A stretch of 64,000 nucleotides of DNA, taken from Chlorocebus sabaeus (lineage: Eukaryota; Chordata; Mammalia; Primates; Cercopithecidae). Location: NCBI RefSeq assembly GCF_047675955.1, contig NW_027327631.1, positions 62,001 through 126,000 on the forward strand, given 5' to 3'. Within the stretch, counting starts at the first letter, position 1; every line of letters begins with the position of its first letter. The translations under genes were made by a program, and so were the position numbers. The notes under the pieces are model-generated. The model had not been told where the DNA came from. It saw only the letters and a program-made list of their open reading frames with translations, and ran no database searches. Of the stretch, positions 37,496-50,913 are shown one piece after another.

Positions 37496-38700
37496 AAGGG
37501 AAAGATGTAACTCTGTGAGATGAATTAACAGAACACAGAGCAGTTTCTCAGAAAGCTTCTTTCCAGTTTTGAACGGAAGATATTTCCTTTTTCACCATAA
37601 CCCTCTATGGGCTTCCAAATATCCCTTTGCCTATTCCACAAGAACAGCCTTAGCGAAAGGCTTCTTGAAGGGAAAGATGTAACTCTGTGAGATGAATGAA
37701 CAGAACACAGAGCAGTTTCTCAGAAAGCTTCTTTCCAGTTTTGAACGGAAGATATTTACTTTTTCACCATAGCCCTCTATGGGCTTCCAAATATCCCTTT
37801 GCCAATTCCACAAGAACAGCCTTAGCGAAAGGCTTCTTGAAGGGAAAGACGTAAGTCTGTGAGATGAATTAACAGAACACAGAGCAGTTTCTCAGAAAGC
37901 TTCTTTCCAGTTTTGAACGGAAGATATTTCCTTTTTCACCATAGCCCTCTATGGGCTTCCAAATATCCCTTTGCCAATTCCACAAGAACAGCCTTAGCGA
38001 AAGGTTTCTTGAAGGGAAAGATGTAACTCTGTGAGATGAATTAACAGAAAACAGAGCAGTTTCTCAGAAAGCTTCTTTCCAGTTTTGAACGGAAGATATT
38101 TCAATTTCCACCATAGCCCTCTATGGGCTTCCAAATATCCCTTTTGCCAATTCCACAAGAACAGCCTTAGCGAAAGGCTTCTTGAAGGGAAAGATGTAAC
38201 TCGGTGAGATGAATTAAGAGGACACAGAGCAGTTTCTCAGAAAGCTTCTTTCCGGTTTTGAACGGAAGATATTTACTTTTTCACCATAGCCCTCTATGGG
38301 CTTCCAAATATCCCTTTGCCAATTCCACAAGAACAGCCTTAGCGAAAGGCTTCTTGAAGGGAAAAATGTAACTCTGTGAGATGAATGAACAGAACACAGA
38401 GCAGTTTCTCAGAAAGCTTCTTTCCAGTTTTGAACGGAAGATATTTACTTTTTCACCATAGCCCTCTATGGGCTTCCAAATATCCCTTTGCCAATTCCAC
38501 AAGAACAGCCTTAGCGAAAGGCTTCTTGAAGGGAAAGACGTAAGTCTGTGAGATGAATTAACAGAACACAGAGCAGTTTCTCAGAAAGCTTCTTTCCAGT
38601 TTTGAACGGAAGATATTTCCTTTTTCACCATAGCCCTCTATGGGCTTCCAAATATCCCTTTGCCAATTCCACAAGAACAGCCTTAGCGAAAGGTTTCTTG
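37496..38700 (-). repeat. Seven-monomer insert between B2 and B3
   Basis: It replaces the first nine monomers of the B unit, including the XY pair. Markers are 'cataaccc' near 37598 with 'tgcctattcc', C91A, 'gacgtaagtctg', and a caattt monomer with 'gaaaac' and an extra T at 38142. Then come 'taagaggac' with 'tccggtttt', and 'gaaaaatg' with C91A. The last five of these (from 37840) recur near 41969 and 58482, so this block belongs to the right-hand family. Confidence 0.75.
38142..38145. other. Extra T (CCCTTTTGCC), copy 1
   Basis: CCCTTTGCC has gained one T here, inside a caattt monomer followed by 'taagaggac' and 'tccggtttt'. The same extra base in the same context occurs at 42099 and 58612, so the three are copies of one mutation. 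Confidence 0.9.
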
Positions 38701-41700
38701 AAGGGAAAGATGTAACTCTGTGAGATGAATTAACAGAACACAGAGCAGTTTCTCAGAAAGCTTCTTTCCAGTTTTGAACGGAAGATATTTCAATTTCCAC
38801 GATAGCCCTCTATGGGCTTCCAAATATCCCTTTGCCAATTCCACAAGAACAGCCTTAGCGAAAGGATTCTTGAAGGGAAAGATGTAACTCTGTGAGATGA
38901 ATGAACAGAACACAGAGCAGTTTCTCAGAAAGCTTCTTTCCAGTTTTAAACGGAAGATATTTCCTTTTTCACCATAGCCCTCTATGGGCTTCCAAATATC
39001 CCTTTGCCAATTCCACAAGAACAGTCTTAGCGAAAGGCTTCTTGAAGGGAAAGATGTAACTCTGTGAGATGAATTAACAGAACACAGAGCAGTTTCTCAG
39101 AAAGCTTCTTTCCAGTTTTGAACGGAAGATATTTCCTTTTTCACCATAGCCCTCTATGGGCTTCCAAATATCCCTTTGCCAATTCCACAAGAACAGCCTT
39201 AGCGAAAGGCTTCTTGAAGGGAAAGATGTAACTCTTTGAGATGAATTAACAGCACACGGAGCAGTTTCTCAGAAAGCTTCTTTCCAGTTTTGAACGGAAG
39301 ATATTTCCTTTTCCACCATAGCCCTCTATGGGCTTCCAAATATCCCTTTGCCAATTCCACAAGAACAGCCTTAGCGAAAGGATTCTTGAAGGGAAAGATG
39401 TAACTCTGTGAGATGAATGAACAGAACACAGAGCAGTTTCTCAGAAAGCTTCTTTCCAGTTTTGAACGGAAGATATTTTCTTTTTCACCATAGCCCTCTA
39501 TGGGCTTCCAAATATCCCTTTGCCAATTCCACAAGAACAGCCTTAGCGAAAGGCTTCTTGAAGGGAAAGATGTAACTCTGTGAGATGAATGAACGGAACA
39601 CAGAGCAGTTTCTCAGAAAGCTTCTTTCCAGTTTTGAACGGAAGATATTTCCTTTTTCACCATAGCCCTCTATGGGCTTCCAAATATCCCTTTGCCAATT
39701 CCACAAGAACAGCCTTCGCGAAAGGCTTCTTGAAGGGAAAGATGTAACTCTGTGAGATGAATGAACAGAACACAGAGCAGTTTCTCAGAAAGCTTCTTTC
39801 CAGTTTTGAACGGAAGATATTTCCTTTTTCACCATAGCCCTCTATGGGCTTCCAAATATCCCTTTGCCAATTCCACAAGAACAGCCTTAGCGAAAGGCTT
39901 CTTGAAGGGAAAGATGTAACTCTGTGAGATGAATTAACAGAACACAGAGCAGTTTCTCAGAAAGCTTCTTTCCAGTTTTGAACGGAAGATATTTCCTTTT
40001 TCACCATAGCCCTCTATGGGCTTCCAAATATCCCTTTGCCAATTCCACAAGAACAGCCTTAGCGAAAGGCTTCTTGAAGGGAAAGATGTAACTCTGTGAG
40101 ATGAATGAACAGAACACAGAGCAGTTTCTCAGAAAGGTTCTTTCCAGTTTTGAACGGAAGATATTTCCTTTTTCACCATAGCCCTCTATGGGCTTCCAAA
40201 TATCCCTTTGCCAATTCCACAAGAACAGCCTTAGCGAAAGGCTTCTTGAAGGGAAAGATGTAACTCGGTGAGATGAATTAAGAGGACACAGAGCAGTTTC
40301 TCAGAAAGCTTCTTTCCAGTTTTGAACGGAAGATATTTCCTTTTTCACCATAGCCCTCTATGGGCTTCCAAATATCCCTTTGCCAATTCCACAAGAACAG
40401 CCTTAGCGAAAGGCTTCTTGAAGGGAAAAATGTAACTCTGTGAGATGAATTAACAGAACACAGAGCAGTTTCTCAGAAAGCTTCTTTCCAGTTTTGAACG
40501 GAAGATATTTCCTTTTTCACCATAGCCCTCTATGGGCTTCCAAATATCCCTTTTCCAATTCCAGAAGAACAGCCTTAGCGAAAGGCTTCTTGAAGGGAAA
40601 GATGTAACTCTGTGAGATGAATGAACAGAACACAGAGCAGTTTCTCAGAAAGCTTCTTTCCAGTTTTGAACGGAAGATATTTCCTTTTTGACCATAGCCC
40701 TCTATGGGCTTCCAAATATCCCTTTGCCAATTCCACAAGAACAGCCTTAGCGAAAGGCTTCTTGAAGGGAAAGATGTAACTCTGTGAGATGAATGAACAG
40801 AACACAGAGCAGTTTCTCAGAAAGCTTGTTTCCAGTTTTGAACGGAAGATATTTCCTTTTTCACCATAGCCCTCTATGGGCTTCCAAATATCCCTTTGCC
40901 TATTCCACAAGAACAGCCTTAGCGAAAGGCTTCTTGAAGGGAAAGATGTAACTCTGTGAGATGAATGAACAGAACACAGAGCAGTTTCTCAGAAAGCTTC
41001 TTTCCAGTTTTGAACGGAAGATATTTACTTTTTCACCATAGCCCTCTATGGGCTTCCAAATATCCCTTTGCCAATTCCACAAGAACAGCCTTAGCGAAAG
41101 GCTTCTTGAAGGGAAAGATTTAACTTGGTGAGATGAATTAACAGAACACAGAGCAGTTTCTCAGAAAGCTTCTTTCCAGTTTTGAACGGAAGATATTTCC
41201 TTTTTCACCATAGCCCTCTATGGGCTTCCAAATATCCCTTTGCCAATTCCACAAGAACAGCCTTAGCGAAAGGTTTCTTGAAGGGAAAGATGTAACTCTG
41301 TGAGATGAATTAACAGAACACAGAGCAGTTTCTCAGAAAGCTTCTTTCCAGTTTTGAACGGAAGATATTTCAATTTCCACCATAGCCCTCTATGGGCTTC
41401 CAAATATCCCTTTGCCAATTCCACAAGAACAGCCTTAGCGAAAGGCTTCTTGAAGGGAAAGATGTAACTCGGTGAGATGAATTAAGAGGACACAGAGCAG
41501 TTTCTCAGAAAGCTTCTTTCCAGTTTTGAACGGAAGATATTTCCTTTTTCACCATAGCCCTCTATGGGCTTCCAAATATCCCTTTGCCAATTCCACAAGA
41601 ACAGCCTTAGCGAAAGGCTTCTTGAAGGGAAAAATGTAACTCTGTGAGATGAATTAACAGAACACAGAGCAGTTTCTCAGAAAGCTTCTTTCCAGTTTTG

Positions 41701-41968
41701 AACGGAAGATATTTCCTTTTTCACCATAGCCCTCTATGGGCTTCCAAATATCCCATTTCCAATTCCACAAGAACAGCCTTAGCGAAAGGCTTCTTGAAGG
41801 GAAAGATGTAACTCTGTGAGATGAATGAACAGAACACAGAGCAGTTTCTCAGAAAGCTTCTTTCCAGTTTTGAACGGAAGATATTTCCTTTTTCACCATA
41901 GCCCTCTATGGGCTTCCAAATATCCCTTTGCCAATTCCACAAGAACAGCCTTAGCGAAAGGTTTCTTG
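38701..41968 (-). repeat. Partial third B unit (B3), 19 monomers
   Basis: It is in register with B2 at 26 monomers plus 1 bp from 'caatttccacgatag' (38791) through 'aaaggttc' (near 40136). From about 40.5 kb the distance becomes 27 monomers plus 1 bp, so one monomer was gained in between; an extra 'gaaaaatg' monomer near 40435 accounts for it. Private changes include 'ttgaccatag' near 40690 and 'aagcttgtt' near 40828. It ends where 'aaaggtttc' replaces B2's 'aaaggcatc'. Confidence 0.8.
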
Positions 41969-44900
41969 AAGGGAAAGATGTAACTCTGTGAGATGAATTA
42001 ACAGAACACAGAGCAGTTTCTCAGAAAGCTTCTTTCCAGTTTTGAACGGAAGATATTTCAATTTCCACCATAGCCCTCTATGGGCTTCCAAATATCCCTT
42101 TTGCCAATTCCACAAGAACAGCCTTAGCGAAAGGCTTCTTGAAGGGAAAGATGTAACTCGGTGAGATGAATTAAGAGGACACAGAGCAGTTTCTCAGAAA
42201 GCTTCTTTCCGGTTTTGAACGGAAGATATTTCCTTTTTCACCATAGCCCTCTATGGGCTTCCAAATATCCCTTTGCCAATTCCACAAGAACAGCCTTAGC
42301 GAAAGGCTTCTTGAAGGGAAAAATGTAACTCTGTGAGATGAATGAACAGAACACAGAGCAGTTTCTCAGAAAGCTTCTTTCCAGTTTTGAACGGAAGATA
42401 TTTACTTTTTCACCATAGCCCTCTATGGGCTTCCAAATATCCCTTTGCCAATTCCACAAGAACAGCCTTAGCGAAAGGCTTCTTGAAGGGAAAGACGTAA
42501 GTCTGTGAGATGAATTAACAGAACACAGAGCAGTTTCTCAGAAAGCTTCTTTCCAGTTTTGAACGGAAGATATTTCCTTTTTCACCATAGCCCTCTATGG
42601 GCTTCCAAATATCCCTTTGCCAATTCCACAAGAACAGCCTTAGCGAAAGGTTTCTTGAAGGGAAAGATGTAACTCTGTGAGATGAATTAACAGAACACAG
42701 AGCAGTTTCTCAGAAAGCTTCTTTCCAGTTTTGAACGGAAGATATTTCAATTTCCACCATAGCCCTCTATGGGCTTCCAAATATCCCTTTGCCAATTCCA
42801 CAAGAACAGCCTTAGCGAAAGGATTCTTGAAGGGAAAGATGTAACTCTGTGAGATGAATGAACAGAACACAGAGCAGTTTCTCAGAAAGCTTCTTTCCAG
42901 TTTTGAACGGAAGATATTTCCTTTTTCACCATAGCCCTCTATGGGCTTCCAAATATCCCTTTGCCTATTCCACAAGAACAGCCTTAGCGAAAGGCTTCTT
43001 GAAGGGAAAGATGTAACTCTGTGAGATGAATGAACAGAACACAGAGCAGTTTCTCAGAAAGCTTCTTTCCAGTTTTGAACGGAAGATATTTACTTTTTCA
43101 CCATAGCCCTCTATGGGCTTCCAAATATCCCTTTGCCAATTCCACAAGAACAGCCTTAGCGAAAGGCTTCTTGAAGGGAAAGACGTAAGTCTGTGAGATG
43201 AATGAACAGAACACAGAGCAGTTTCTCAGAAAGCTTCTTTCCAGTTTTGAACGGAAGATATTTCCTTTTTCACCATAGCCCTCTATGGGCTTCCAAATAT
43301 CCCTTTGCCAATTCCACAAGAACAGCCTTAGCGAAAGGCTTCTTGAAGGGAAAGATGTAACTCTGTGAGATGAATGAACAGAACACAGAGCAGTTTCTCA
43401 GAAAGCTTCTTTCCAGTTTTGAACGGAAGATATTTCCTTTTTCACCATAGCCCTCTATGGGCTTCCAAATATCCCTTTGCCAATTCCACAAGAACAGCCT
43501 TAGCGAAAGGCTTCTTGAAGGGAAAGATGTAACTCTGTGAGATGAATGAACAGAACACAGAGCAGTTTCTCAGAAAGCTTCTTTCCAGTTTTGAACGGAA
43601 GATATTTCCTTTTTCACCATAGCCCTCTATGGGCTTCCAAATATCCCTTTGCCAATTCCACAAGAACAGCCTTAGCGAAAGGCTTCTTGAAGGGAAAGAT
43701 GTAACTCTGTGAGATGAATTAACAGAACACAGAGCAGTTTCTCAGAAAGCTTCTTTCCAGTTTTGAACGGAAGATATTTCCTTTTTCACCATAGCCCTCT
43801 ATGGGCTTCCAAATATCCCTTTGCCAATTCCACAAGAACAGCCTTAGCGAAAGGCTTCTTGAAGGGAAAGATGTAACTCTGTGAGATGAATGAACAGAAC
43901 ACAGAGCAGTTTCTCAGAAAGCTTCTTTCCAGTTTTGAACGGAAGATATTTCCTTTTTCACCATAGCCCTCTATGGGCTTCCAAATATAACTTTGCCAAT
44001 TCCACAAGAACAGCCTTCGCGAAAGGCTTCTTGAAGGGAAAGATGTAACTCTGTGAGATGAATGAACAGAACACAGAGAAGTTTCTCAGAAAGCTTCTTT
44101 CCAGTTTTGAACGGAAGATATTTCCTTTTTCACCATAGCCCTCTATGGGCTTCCAAATATCCCTTTGCCAATTCCACAAGAACAGCCTTAGCGGAAGGCT
44201 TCTTGAAGGGAAAGATGTAACTCTGTGAGATGAATGAACAGAACACAGAGCAGTTTCTCAGAAAGCTTCTTTCCAGTTTTGAACGGAAGATATTTCCTTT
44301 TTCACCATAGCCCTCTATGGGCTTCCAAATATCCCTTTGCCAATTCCACAAGAACAGCCTTAGCGAAAGGCTTCTTGAAGGGAAAGATGTAACTCTGTGA
44401 GATGAATGAACAGAACACAGAGCAGTTTCTCAGAAAGCTTCTTTCCAGTTTTGAACGGAAGATATTTCCTTTTTCACCATAGCCCTCTATGGGCTTCCAA
44501 ATATCCCTTTTCCAATTCCACAAGAACAGCCTTAGCGAAAGGCTTCTTGAAGGGAAAGATGTAACTCTGTGAGATGAATTAACAGAACACAGAGCAGTTT
44601 CTCAGAAAGCTTCTTTCCAGTTTTGAACGGAAGATATTTCCTTTTTCACCATAGCCCTCTATGGGCTTCCAAATATCCCTTTGCCAATTCCACAAGAACA
44701 GCCTTAGCGAAAGGCTTCTTGAAGGGAAAGATGTAACTCTGTGAGATGAATTAACAGAACACAGAGCAGTTTCTCAGAAAGCTTCTTTCCAGTTTTGAAC
44801 GGAAGATATTTCCTTTTTCACCATAGCCCTCTATGGGCTTCCAAATATCCCTTTGCCAATTCCACAAGAACAGCCTTAGCGAAAGGCTTCTTGAAGGGAA

Positions 44901-46627
44901 AGATGTAACTCTGTGAGATGAATTAACAGAACACAGAGCAGTTTCTCAGAAAGCTTCTTTCCAGTTTTGAACGGAAGATATTTCCTTTTTCACCATAGCC
45001 CTCTATGGGCTTCCAAATATCCCTTTGCCAATTCCACAAGAACAGCCTTAGCGAAAGGATTCTTGAAGGGAAAGATGTAACTCTGTGAGATGAATTAACA
45101 GAACACAGAGCAGTTTCTCAGAAAGCTTCTTTCCAGTTTTGAACGGAAGATATTTCCTTTTTCTCCATAGCCCTCTATGGGCTTCCAAATATCCCTTTGC
45201 CAATTCCACAAGAACAGCCTTAGCGAAAGGCTTCTTGAAGGGAAAGATGTAACTCTGTGAGATGAATGAACAGAACACAGAGCAGTTTCTCAGAAAGCTT
45301 CTTTCCAGTTTTGAACGGAAGATATTTCCTTTTTCACCATAGCCCTCTATGGGCTTCCAAATATCCCTTTGCCAATTCCACAAGAACAGCCTTAGCGAAA
45401 GGCTTCTTGAAGGGAAAGATGTAACTCTGTGAGATGAATGAACAGAACACAGAGCAGTTTCTCAGAAAGCTTCTTTCCAGTTTTGAACGGAAGATATTTC
45501 CTTTTTCACCATAGCCCTCTATGGGCTTCCAAATATCCCTTTTCCAATTCCACAAGAACAGCCTTAGCGAAAGGCTTCTTGAAGGGAAAGATGTAACTCT
45601 GTGAGATGAATTAACAGAACACAGAGCAGTTTCTCAGAAAGCTTCTTTCCAGTTTTGAACGGAAGATATTTCCTTTTTCACCATAGCCCTCTATGGGCTT
45701 CCAAATATCCCTTTGCCAATTCCACAAGAACAGCCTTAGCGAAAGGCTTCTTGAAGGGAAAGATGTAACTCTGTGAGATGAATTAACAGAACACAGAGCA
45801 GTTTCTCAGAAAGCTTCTTTCCAGTTTTGAACGGAAGATATTTCCTTTTTCACCATAGCCCTCTATGGGCTTCCAAATATCCCTTTGCCAATTCCACAAG
45901 AACAGCCTTAGCGAAAGGATTCTTGAAGGGAAAGATGTAACTCTGTGAGATGAATTAACAGAACACAGAGCAGTTTCTCAGAAAGCTTCTTTCCAGTTTT
46001 GAACGGAAGATATTTCCTTTTTCACCATAGCCCTCTATGGGCTTCCAAATATCCCTTTGCCAATTCCACAAGAACAGCCTTAGCGAAAGGATTCTTGAAG
46101 GGAAAGATGTAACTCTGTGAGATGAATTAACAGAACACAGAGCAGTTTCTCAGAAAGCTTCTTTCCAGTTTTGAACGGAAGATATTTCCTTTTTCACCAT
46201 AGCCCTCTATGGGCTTCCAAATATCCCTTTGCCAATTCCACAAGAACAGCCTTAGCGAAAGGCTTCTTGAAGGGAAAGATGTAACTCTGTGAGATGAATG
46301 AACAGAACACAGAGCAGTTTCTCAGAAAGCTTCTTTCCAGTTTTGAACGGAAGATATTTCCTTTTTCACCATAGCCCTCTATGGGCTTCCAAATATCCCT
46401 TTGCCAATTCCACAAGAACAGCCTTAGCGAAAGGCTTCTTGAAGGGAAAGATGTAACTCTGTGAGATGAATGAACAGAACACAGAGCAGTTTCTCAGAAA
46501 GCTTCTTTCCAGTTTTGAACGGAAGATATTTCCTTTTTCACCATAGCCCTCTATGGGCTTCCAAATATCCCATTGCCAATTCCACAAGAACAGCCTTAGC
46601 GAAAGGCTTATTGAAGGGAAAGACGTA
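41969..46627 (-). repeat. Large segment D, copy 1
   Basis: It begins with the caattt plus extra-T monomer, then 'taagaggac'/'tccggtttt', 'gaaaaatg' with C91A, 'gacgtaagtctg', and a second caattt monomer (42748). 'tgcctattcc' and C91A follow. The middle holds 'atataactttg' near 43990, 'agagaag' near 44078 and a private 'gcggaagg' near 44193. Two 6-mer units, marked by 'ccttttcc' at 44509 and 45541, close it. It ends with 'cccattgcc' near 46572 and 'gacgta'. Every position compared from 42965 onward recurs 17373 bp later, apart from the exceptions listed in the findings. Confidence 0.85.
42099..42102. other. Extra T (CCCTTTTGCC), copy 2
   Basis: It is the same insertion and flanking markers as at 38142, at a distance of 3957 bp, which is 23 monomers plus the extra base. 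Confidence 0.9.
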
Positions 46628-47301
46628 ACTCTGTGAGATGAATGAACAGAACACAGAGCAGTTTCTCAGAAAGCTTCTTTCCAGTTTTGAACGGAAGATA
46701 TTTCCTTTTTCACCATAGCCCTCTATGGGCTTCCAAATATCCCTTTGCCAATTCCACAAGAACAGCCTTAGCGAAAGGCTTCTTGAAGGGAAAGATGTAA
46801 CTCTGTGAGATGAATGAACAGAACACAGAGCAGTTTCTCAGAAAGCTTCTTTCCAGTTTTGAACGGAAGATATTTCCTTTCTCACCATAGCCCTCTATGG
46901 GCTTCCAAATATCCCCTTGCCAATTCCACAAGAACAGCCTTAGCGAAAGGCTTCTTGAAGGGAAAGATGTAACTCTGTGAGATGAATGAACAGAACACAG
47001 AGCAGTTTCTCAGAAAGCTTCTTTCCAGTTTTGAACGGAAGATATTTCCTTTTTCACCATAGCCCTCTACGGGCTTCCAAATATCCCTTTGCCAATTCCA
47101 CAAGAACAGCCATAGCGAAAGGCTTCTTGAAGGGAAAGATGTAACTCTGTGAGATGAATTAACAGAACACAGAGCAGTTTCTCAGAAAGCTTCTTTCCAG
47201 TTTTCAACGGAAGATATTTCCTTTTTCACCATAGCCCTCTATGGGCTTCCAAATATCCCTTTGCCAATTCCACAAGAACAGCCTTAGCGAAAGGCTTCTT
47301 G
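46628..47301 (-). repeat. Short linker between segment D copy 1 and the E zone
   Basis: About four monomers, three of them G31 type, with scattered private changes: 'tttctcacc' near 46880, 'ccccttgcc' near 46915 and 'ctacgggc' near 47069. The last has G76C ('ttttcaac' near 47205), which also precedes the second E anchor near 50817. Confidence 0.6.
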
Positions 47302-50300
47302 AAGGGAAAGATGTAACTCTGTGAGATGAATTAACAGAACTCAGAGCAGTTTCTCAGAAAGCTTCTTTCCAGTTTTGCACGTAAGATATTTCCTTTTTCA
47401 CCGTAGCCCTCTATGGGCTTCCAAATATCCCTTTGCCAATTCCACAAGAACAGCCTTAGCGAAAGGCTTCTTGAAGTGAAAGATGTAACTCTGTGAGATG
47501 AATTAACAGAACACAGAGCAGTTTCTCAGAAAGCTTCTTTCCAGCTTTGAACGGAAGATATTTCCTTTTTCACCATAGCCCTCTACGGGCTTCCAAATAT
47601 CCCTTTGCCAATTCCACAAGAACAGCCTTAGCGAAAGGCTTCTTGAAGGGAAAGACGTAACTCTGTGACATGAATTAACAGAACACAGAGCAGTTTCTCA
47701 GAAAGCTTCTTTCCAGTTTTGAACGGAAGATATTTCCTTTTTCACCATAGCCCTCTATGGGCTTCCAAATATCCCTTTGCCAATTCCACAAGAACAGCCT
47801 TAGCGAAAGGCTTCTTGAAGGGAAAGATGTAACTCTGTGAGATGAATTAACAGAACACAGAGCAGTTTCTCAGAAAGCTTCTTTCCAGTTTTGAACGGAA
47901 GATATTTCCTTTTTCACCATAGCCCTCTATGGGCTTCCAAATATCCCTTTGCCAATTCCACAAGAACAGCCTTAGCGAAAGGATTCTTGAAGGGAAAGAT
48001 GTAACTCTGTGAGATGAATTAACAGAACACAGAGCAGTTTCTCAGAAAGCTTCTTTCCAGTTTTGAACGGAAGATATTTCCTTTTTCACCATAGCCCTCT
48101 ATGGGCTTCCAAATATCAATTTGCCAATTCCACAAGAACAGCCTTAGCGAAAGGCTTCTTGAAGGGAAAGATGTAACTCTGTGAGATGAATGAACAGAAC
48201 ACAGAGCAGTTTCTCAGAAAGCTTCTTTCCAGTTTTGAACGGAAGATATTTCCTTTTTCACCATAGCCCTCTATGGGCTTCCAAATATCCCTTTGCCAAT
48301 TCCACAAGAACAGCCTTAGCGAAAGGCTTCTTGAAGGGAAAGATGTAACTCTGTGAGATGAATGAACAGAACACAGAGCAGTTTCTCAGAAAGCTTCTTT
48401 CCAGTTTTGAACGGAAGATATTTCCTTTTACACCATAGCCCTCTATGGGCTTCCAAATATCCCTTTGCCAATTCCACAAGAACAGCCTTAGCGAAAGGCT
48501 TCTTGAAGGGAAAGATGTAACTCTGTGAGATGAATTAACAGAACACAGAGCAGTTTCTCAGAAAGCTTCTTTCCAGTTTTGAACGGAAGATATTTCCTTT
48601 TTCACCATAGCCCTCTATGGGCTTCCAAATATCCCTTTGCCAATTCCACAAGAACAGCCTTAGCGAAAGGTTTCTTGAAGGGAAAGATGTAACTCTGTGA
48701 GATGAATTAACAGAACACAGAGCAGTTTCTCAGAAAGCTTCTTTCCAGTTTTGAACGGAAGATATTTCCTTTTTCACCATAGCCCTCTATGGGCTACCAA
48801 ATATCCCTTTGCCAATTCCACAAGAACAGCCTTCGCGAAAGGCTTCTTGAAGGGAAAGATGTAACTCTGTGAGATGAATGAACAGAACACAGAGAAGTTT
48901 CTCAGAAAGCTTCTTTCCAGTTTTGAACGGAAGATATTTCCTTTTTCACCATAGCCCTCTATGGGCTTCCAAATATCCCTTTGCCAATTCCACAAGAACA
49001 GCCTTAGCGAAAGGCTTCTTGAAGGGAAAGATGTAACTCTGTGAGATGAATGAACAGAACACAGAGCAGTTTCTCAGAAAGCTTCTTTCCAGTTTTGAAC
49101 GGAAGATATTTCCTTTTTCACCATAGCCCTCTATGGGCTTCCAAATATCCCTTTGCCAATTCCACAAGAACAGCCTTAGCGAAAGGCTTCTTGAAGGGAA
49201 AGATGTAACTCTGTGAGATGAATTAACAGAACACAGAGCAGTTTCTCAGAAAGCTTCTTTCCAGTTTTGAACGGAAGATATTTCCTTTTTCACCATAGCC
49301 CTCTATGGGCTTCCAAATATCCCTTTGCCAATTCCACAAGAACAGCCTTAGCGAAAGGCTTCTTGAAGGGAAAGATGTAACTCTGTGAGATGAATGAACA
49401 GAACACAGAGCAGTTTCTCAGAAAGCTTCTTTCCAGTTTTGAACGGAAGATATTTCCTTTTTCACCATAGCCCTCTATGGTCTTCCAAATATCCCTTTGC
49501 CAATTCCACAAGAACAGCCTTAGCGAAAGGCTTCTTGAAGGGAAAGATGTAACTCTGTGAGATGAATTAACAGAACACAGAGCAGTTTCTCAGAAAGCTT
49601 CTTTCCAGTTTTGAACGGAAGATATTTCCTTTTTCACCATAGCCCTCTATGGGCTTCCAAATATCCCTTTGCCAATTCCACAAGAACAGCCTTAGCGAAA
49701 GGCTTCTTGAAGGGAAAGATGTAACTCTGTGAGATGAATTAACAGAACACAGAGCAGTTTCTCAGAAAGCTTCTTTCCAGTTTTGAACGGAAGATATTTC
49801 CTTTTTCACCATAGCCCTCTATGGGCTTCCAAATATCCCTTTGCCAATTCCACAAGAACAGCCTTCGCGAAAGGCTTCTTGAAGGGAAAGATGTAACTCT
49901 GTGAGATGAATGAACAGAACACAGAGAAGTTTCTCAGAAAGCTTCTTTCCAGTTTTGAACGGAAGATATTTCCTTTTTCACCATAGCCCTCTATGGGCTT
50001 CCAAATATCCCTTTGCCAATTCCACAAGAACAGCCTTAGCGAAAGGCTTCTTGAAGGGAAAGATGTAACTCTGTGAGATGAATTAACAGAACACAGAGCA
50101 GTTTCTCAGAAAGCTTCTTTCCAGTTTTGAACGGAAGATATTTCCTTTTTCACCATAGCCCTCTATGGGCTTCCAAATATCCCTTTGCCAATTCCACAAG
50201 AACAGCCTTAGCGAAAGGCTTCTTGAAGGGAAAGATGTAACTCTGTGAGATGAATTAACAGAACACAGAGCAGTTTCTCAGAAAGCTTCTTTCCAGTTTT

Positions 50301-50913
50301 GAACGGAAGATATTTCCTTTTTCACCATAGCCCTCTATGGGCTTCCAAATATCCCTTTGCCAATTCCACAAGAACAGCCTTAGCGAAAGGCTTCTTGAAG
50401 GGAAAGATGTAACTCTGTGAGATGAATGAACAGAACACAGAGCAGTTTCTCAGAAAGCTTCTTTCCAGTTTTGAACGGAAGATATTTCCTTTTTCACCAT
50501 AGCCCTCTATGGGCTTCCAAATATCCCTTTGCCAATTCCACAAGAACAGCCTTAGCGAAAGGCTTCTTGAAGGGAAAGATGTAACTCTGTGAGATGAATT
50601 AACAGAACACAGAGCAGTTTCTCAGAAAGCTTCTTTCCAGTTTTGAACGGAAGATATTTCCTTTTTCACCATAGCCCTCTATGGGCTTCCAAATATCCCT
50701 TTGCCAATTCCACAAGAACAGCCTTAGCGAAAGGCTTCTTGAAGGGAAAGATGTAACTCTGTGATATGAATTAACAGAACACAGAGCAGTTTCGCAGAAA
50801 GCTTCTTTCCAGTTTTCAACGGAAGATATTTCCTTTTTCACCATAGCCCTCTATGGGCTTCCAAATATCCCTTTGCCAATTCCACAAGAACAGCCTTAGC
50901 GAAAGGCTTCTTG
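47302..50913 (-). repeat. E unit 1 (21 monomers, 3612 bp)
   Basis: It is anchored by a four-monomer run: 'ttttgcac' with 'caccgtag' (47377), 'gaagtgaaag' near 47475 followed by 'agctttga' near 47543, and 'gacgtaactctgtgacatg' near 47655. Further in, 'atcaatttg' (48117), 'cttttacacc' (48427), and C157 with 'agagaag' (48834, 48894) occur. The C157/agagaag pair repeats six monomers later (49866, 49926). Confidence 0.75.
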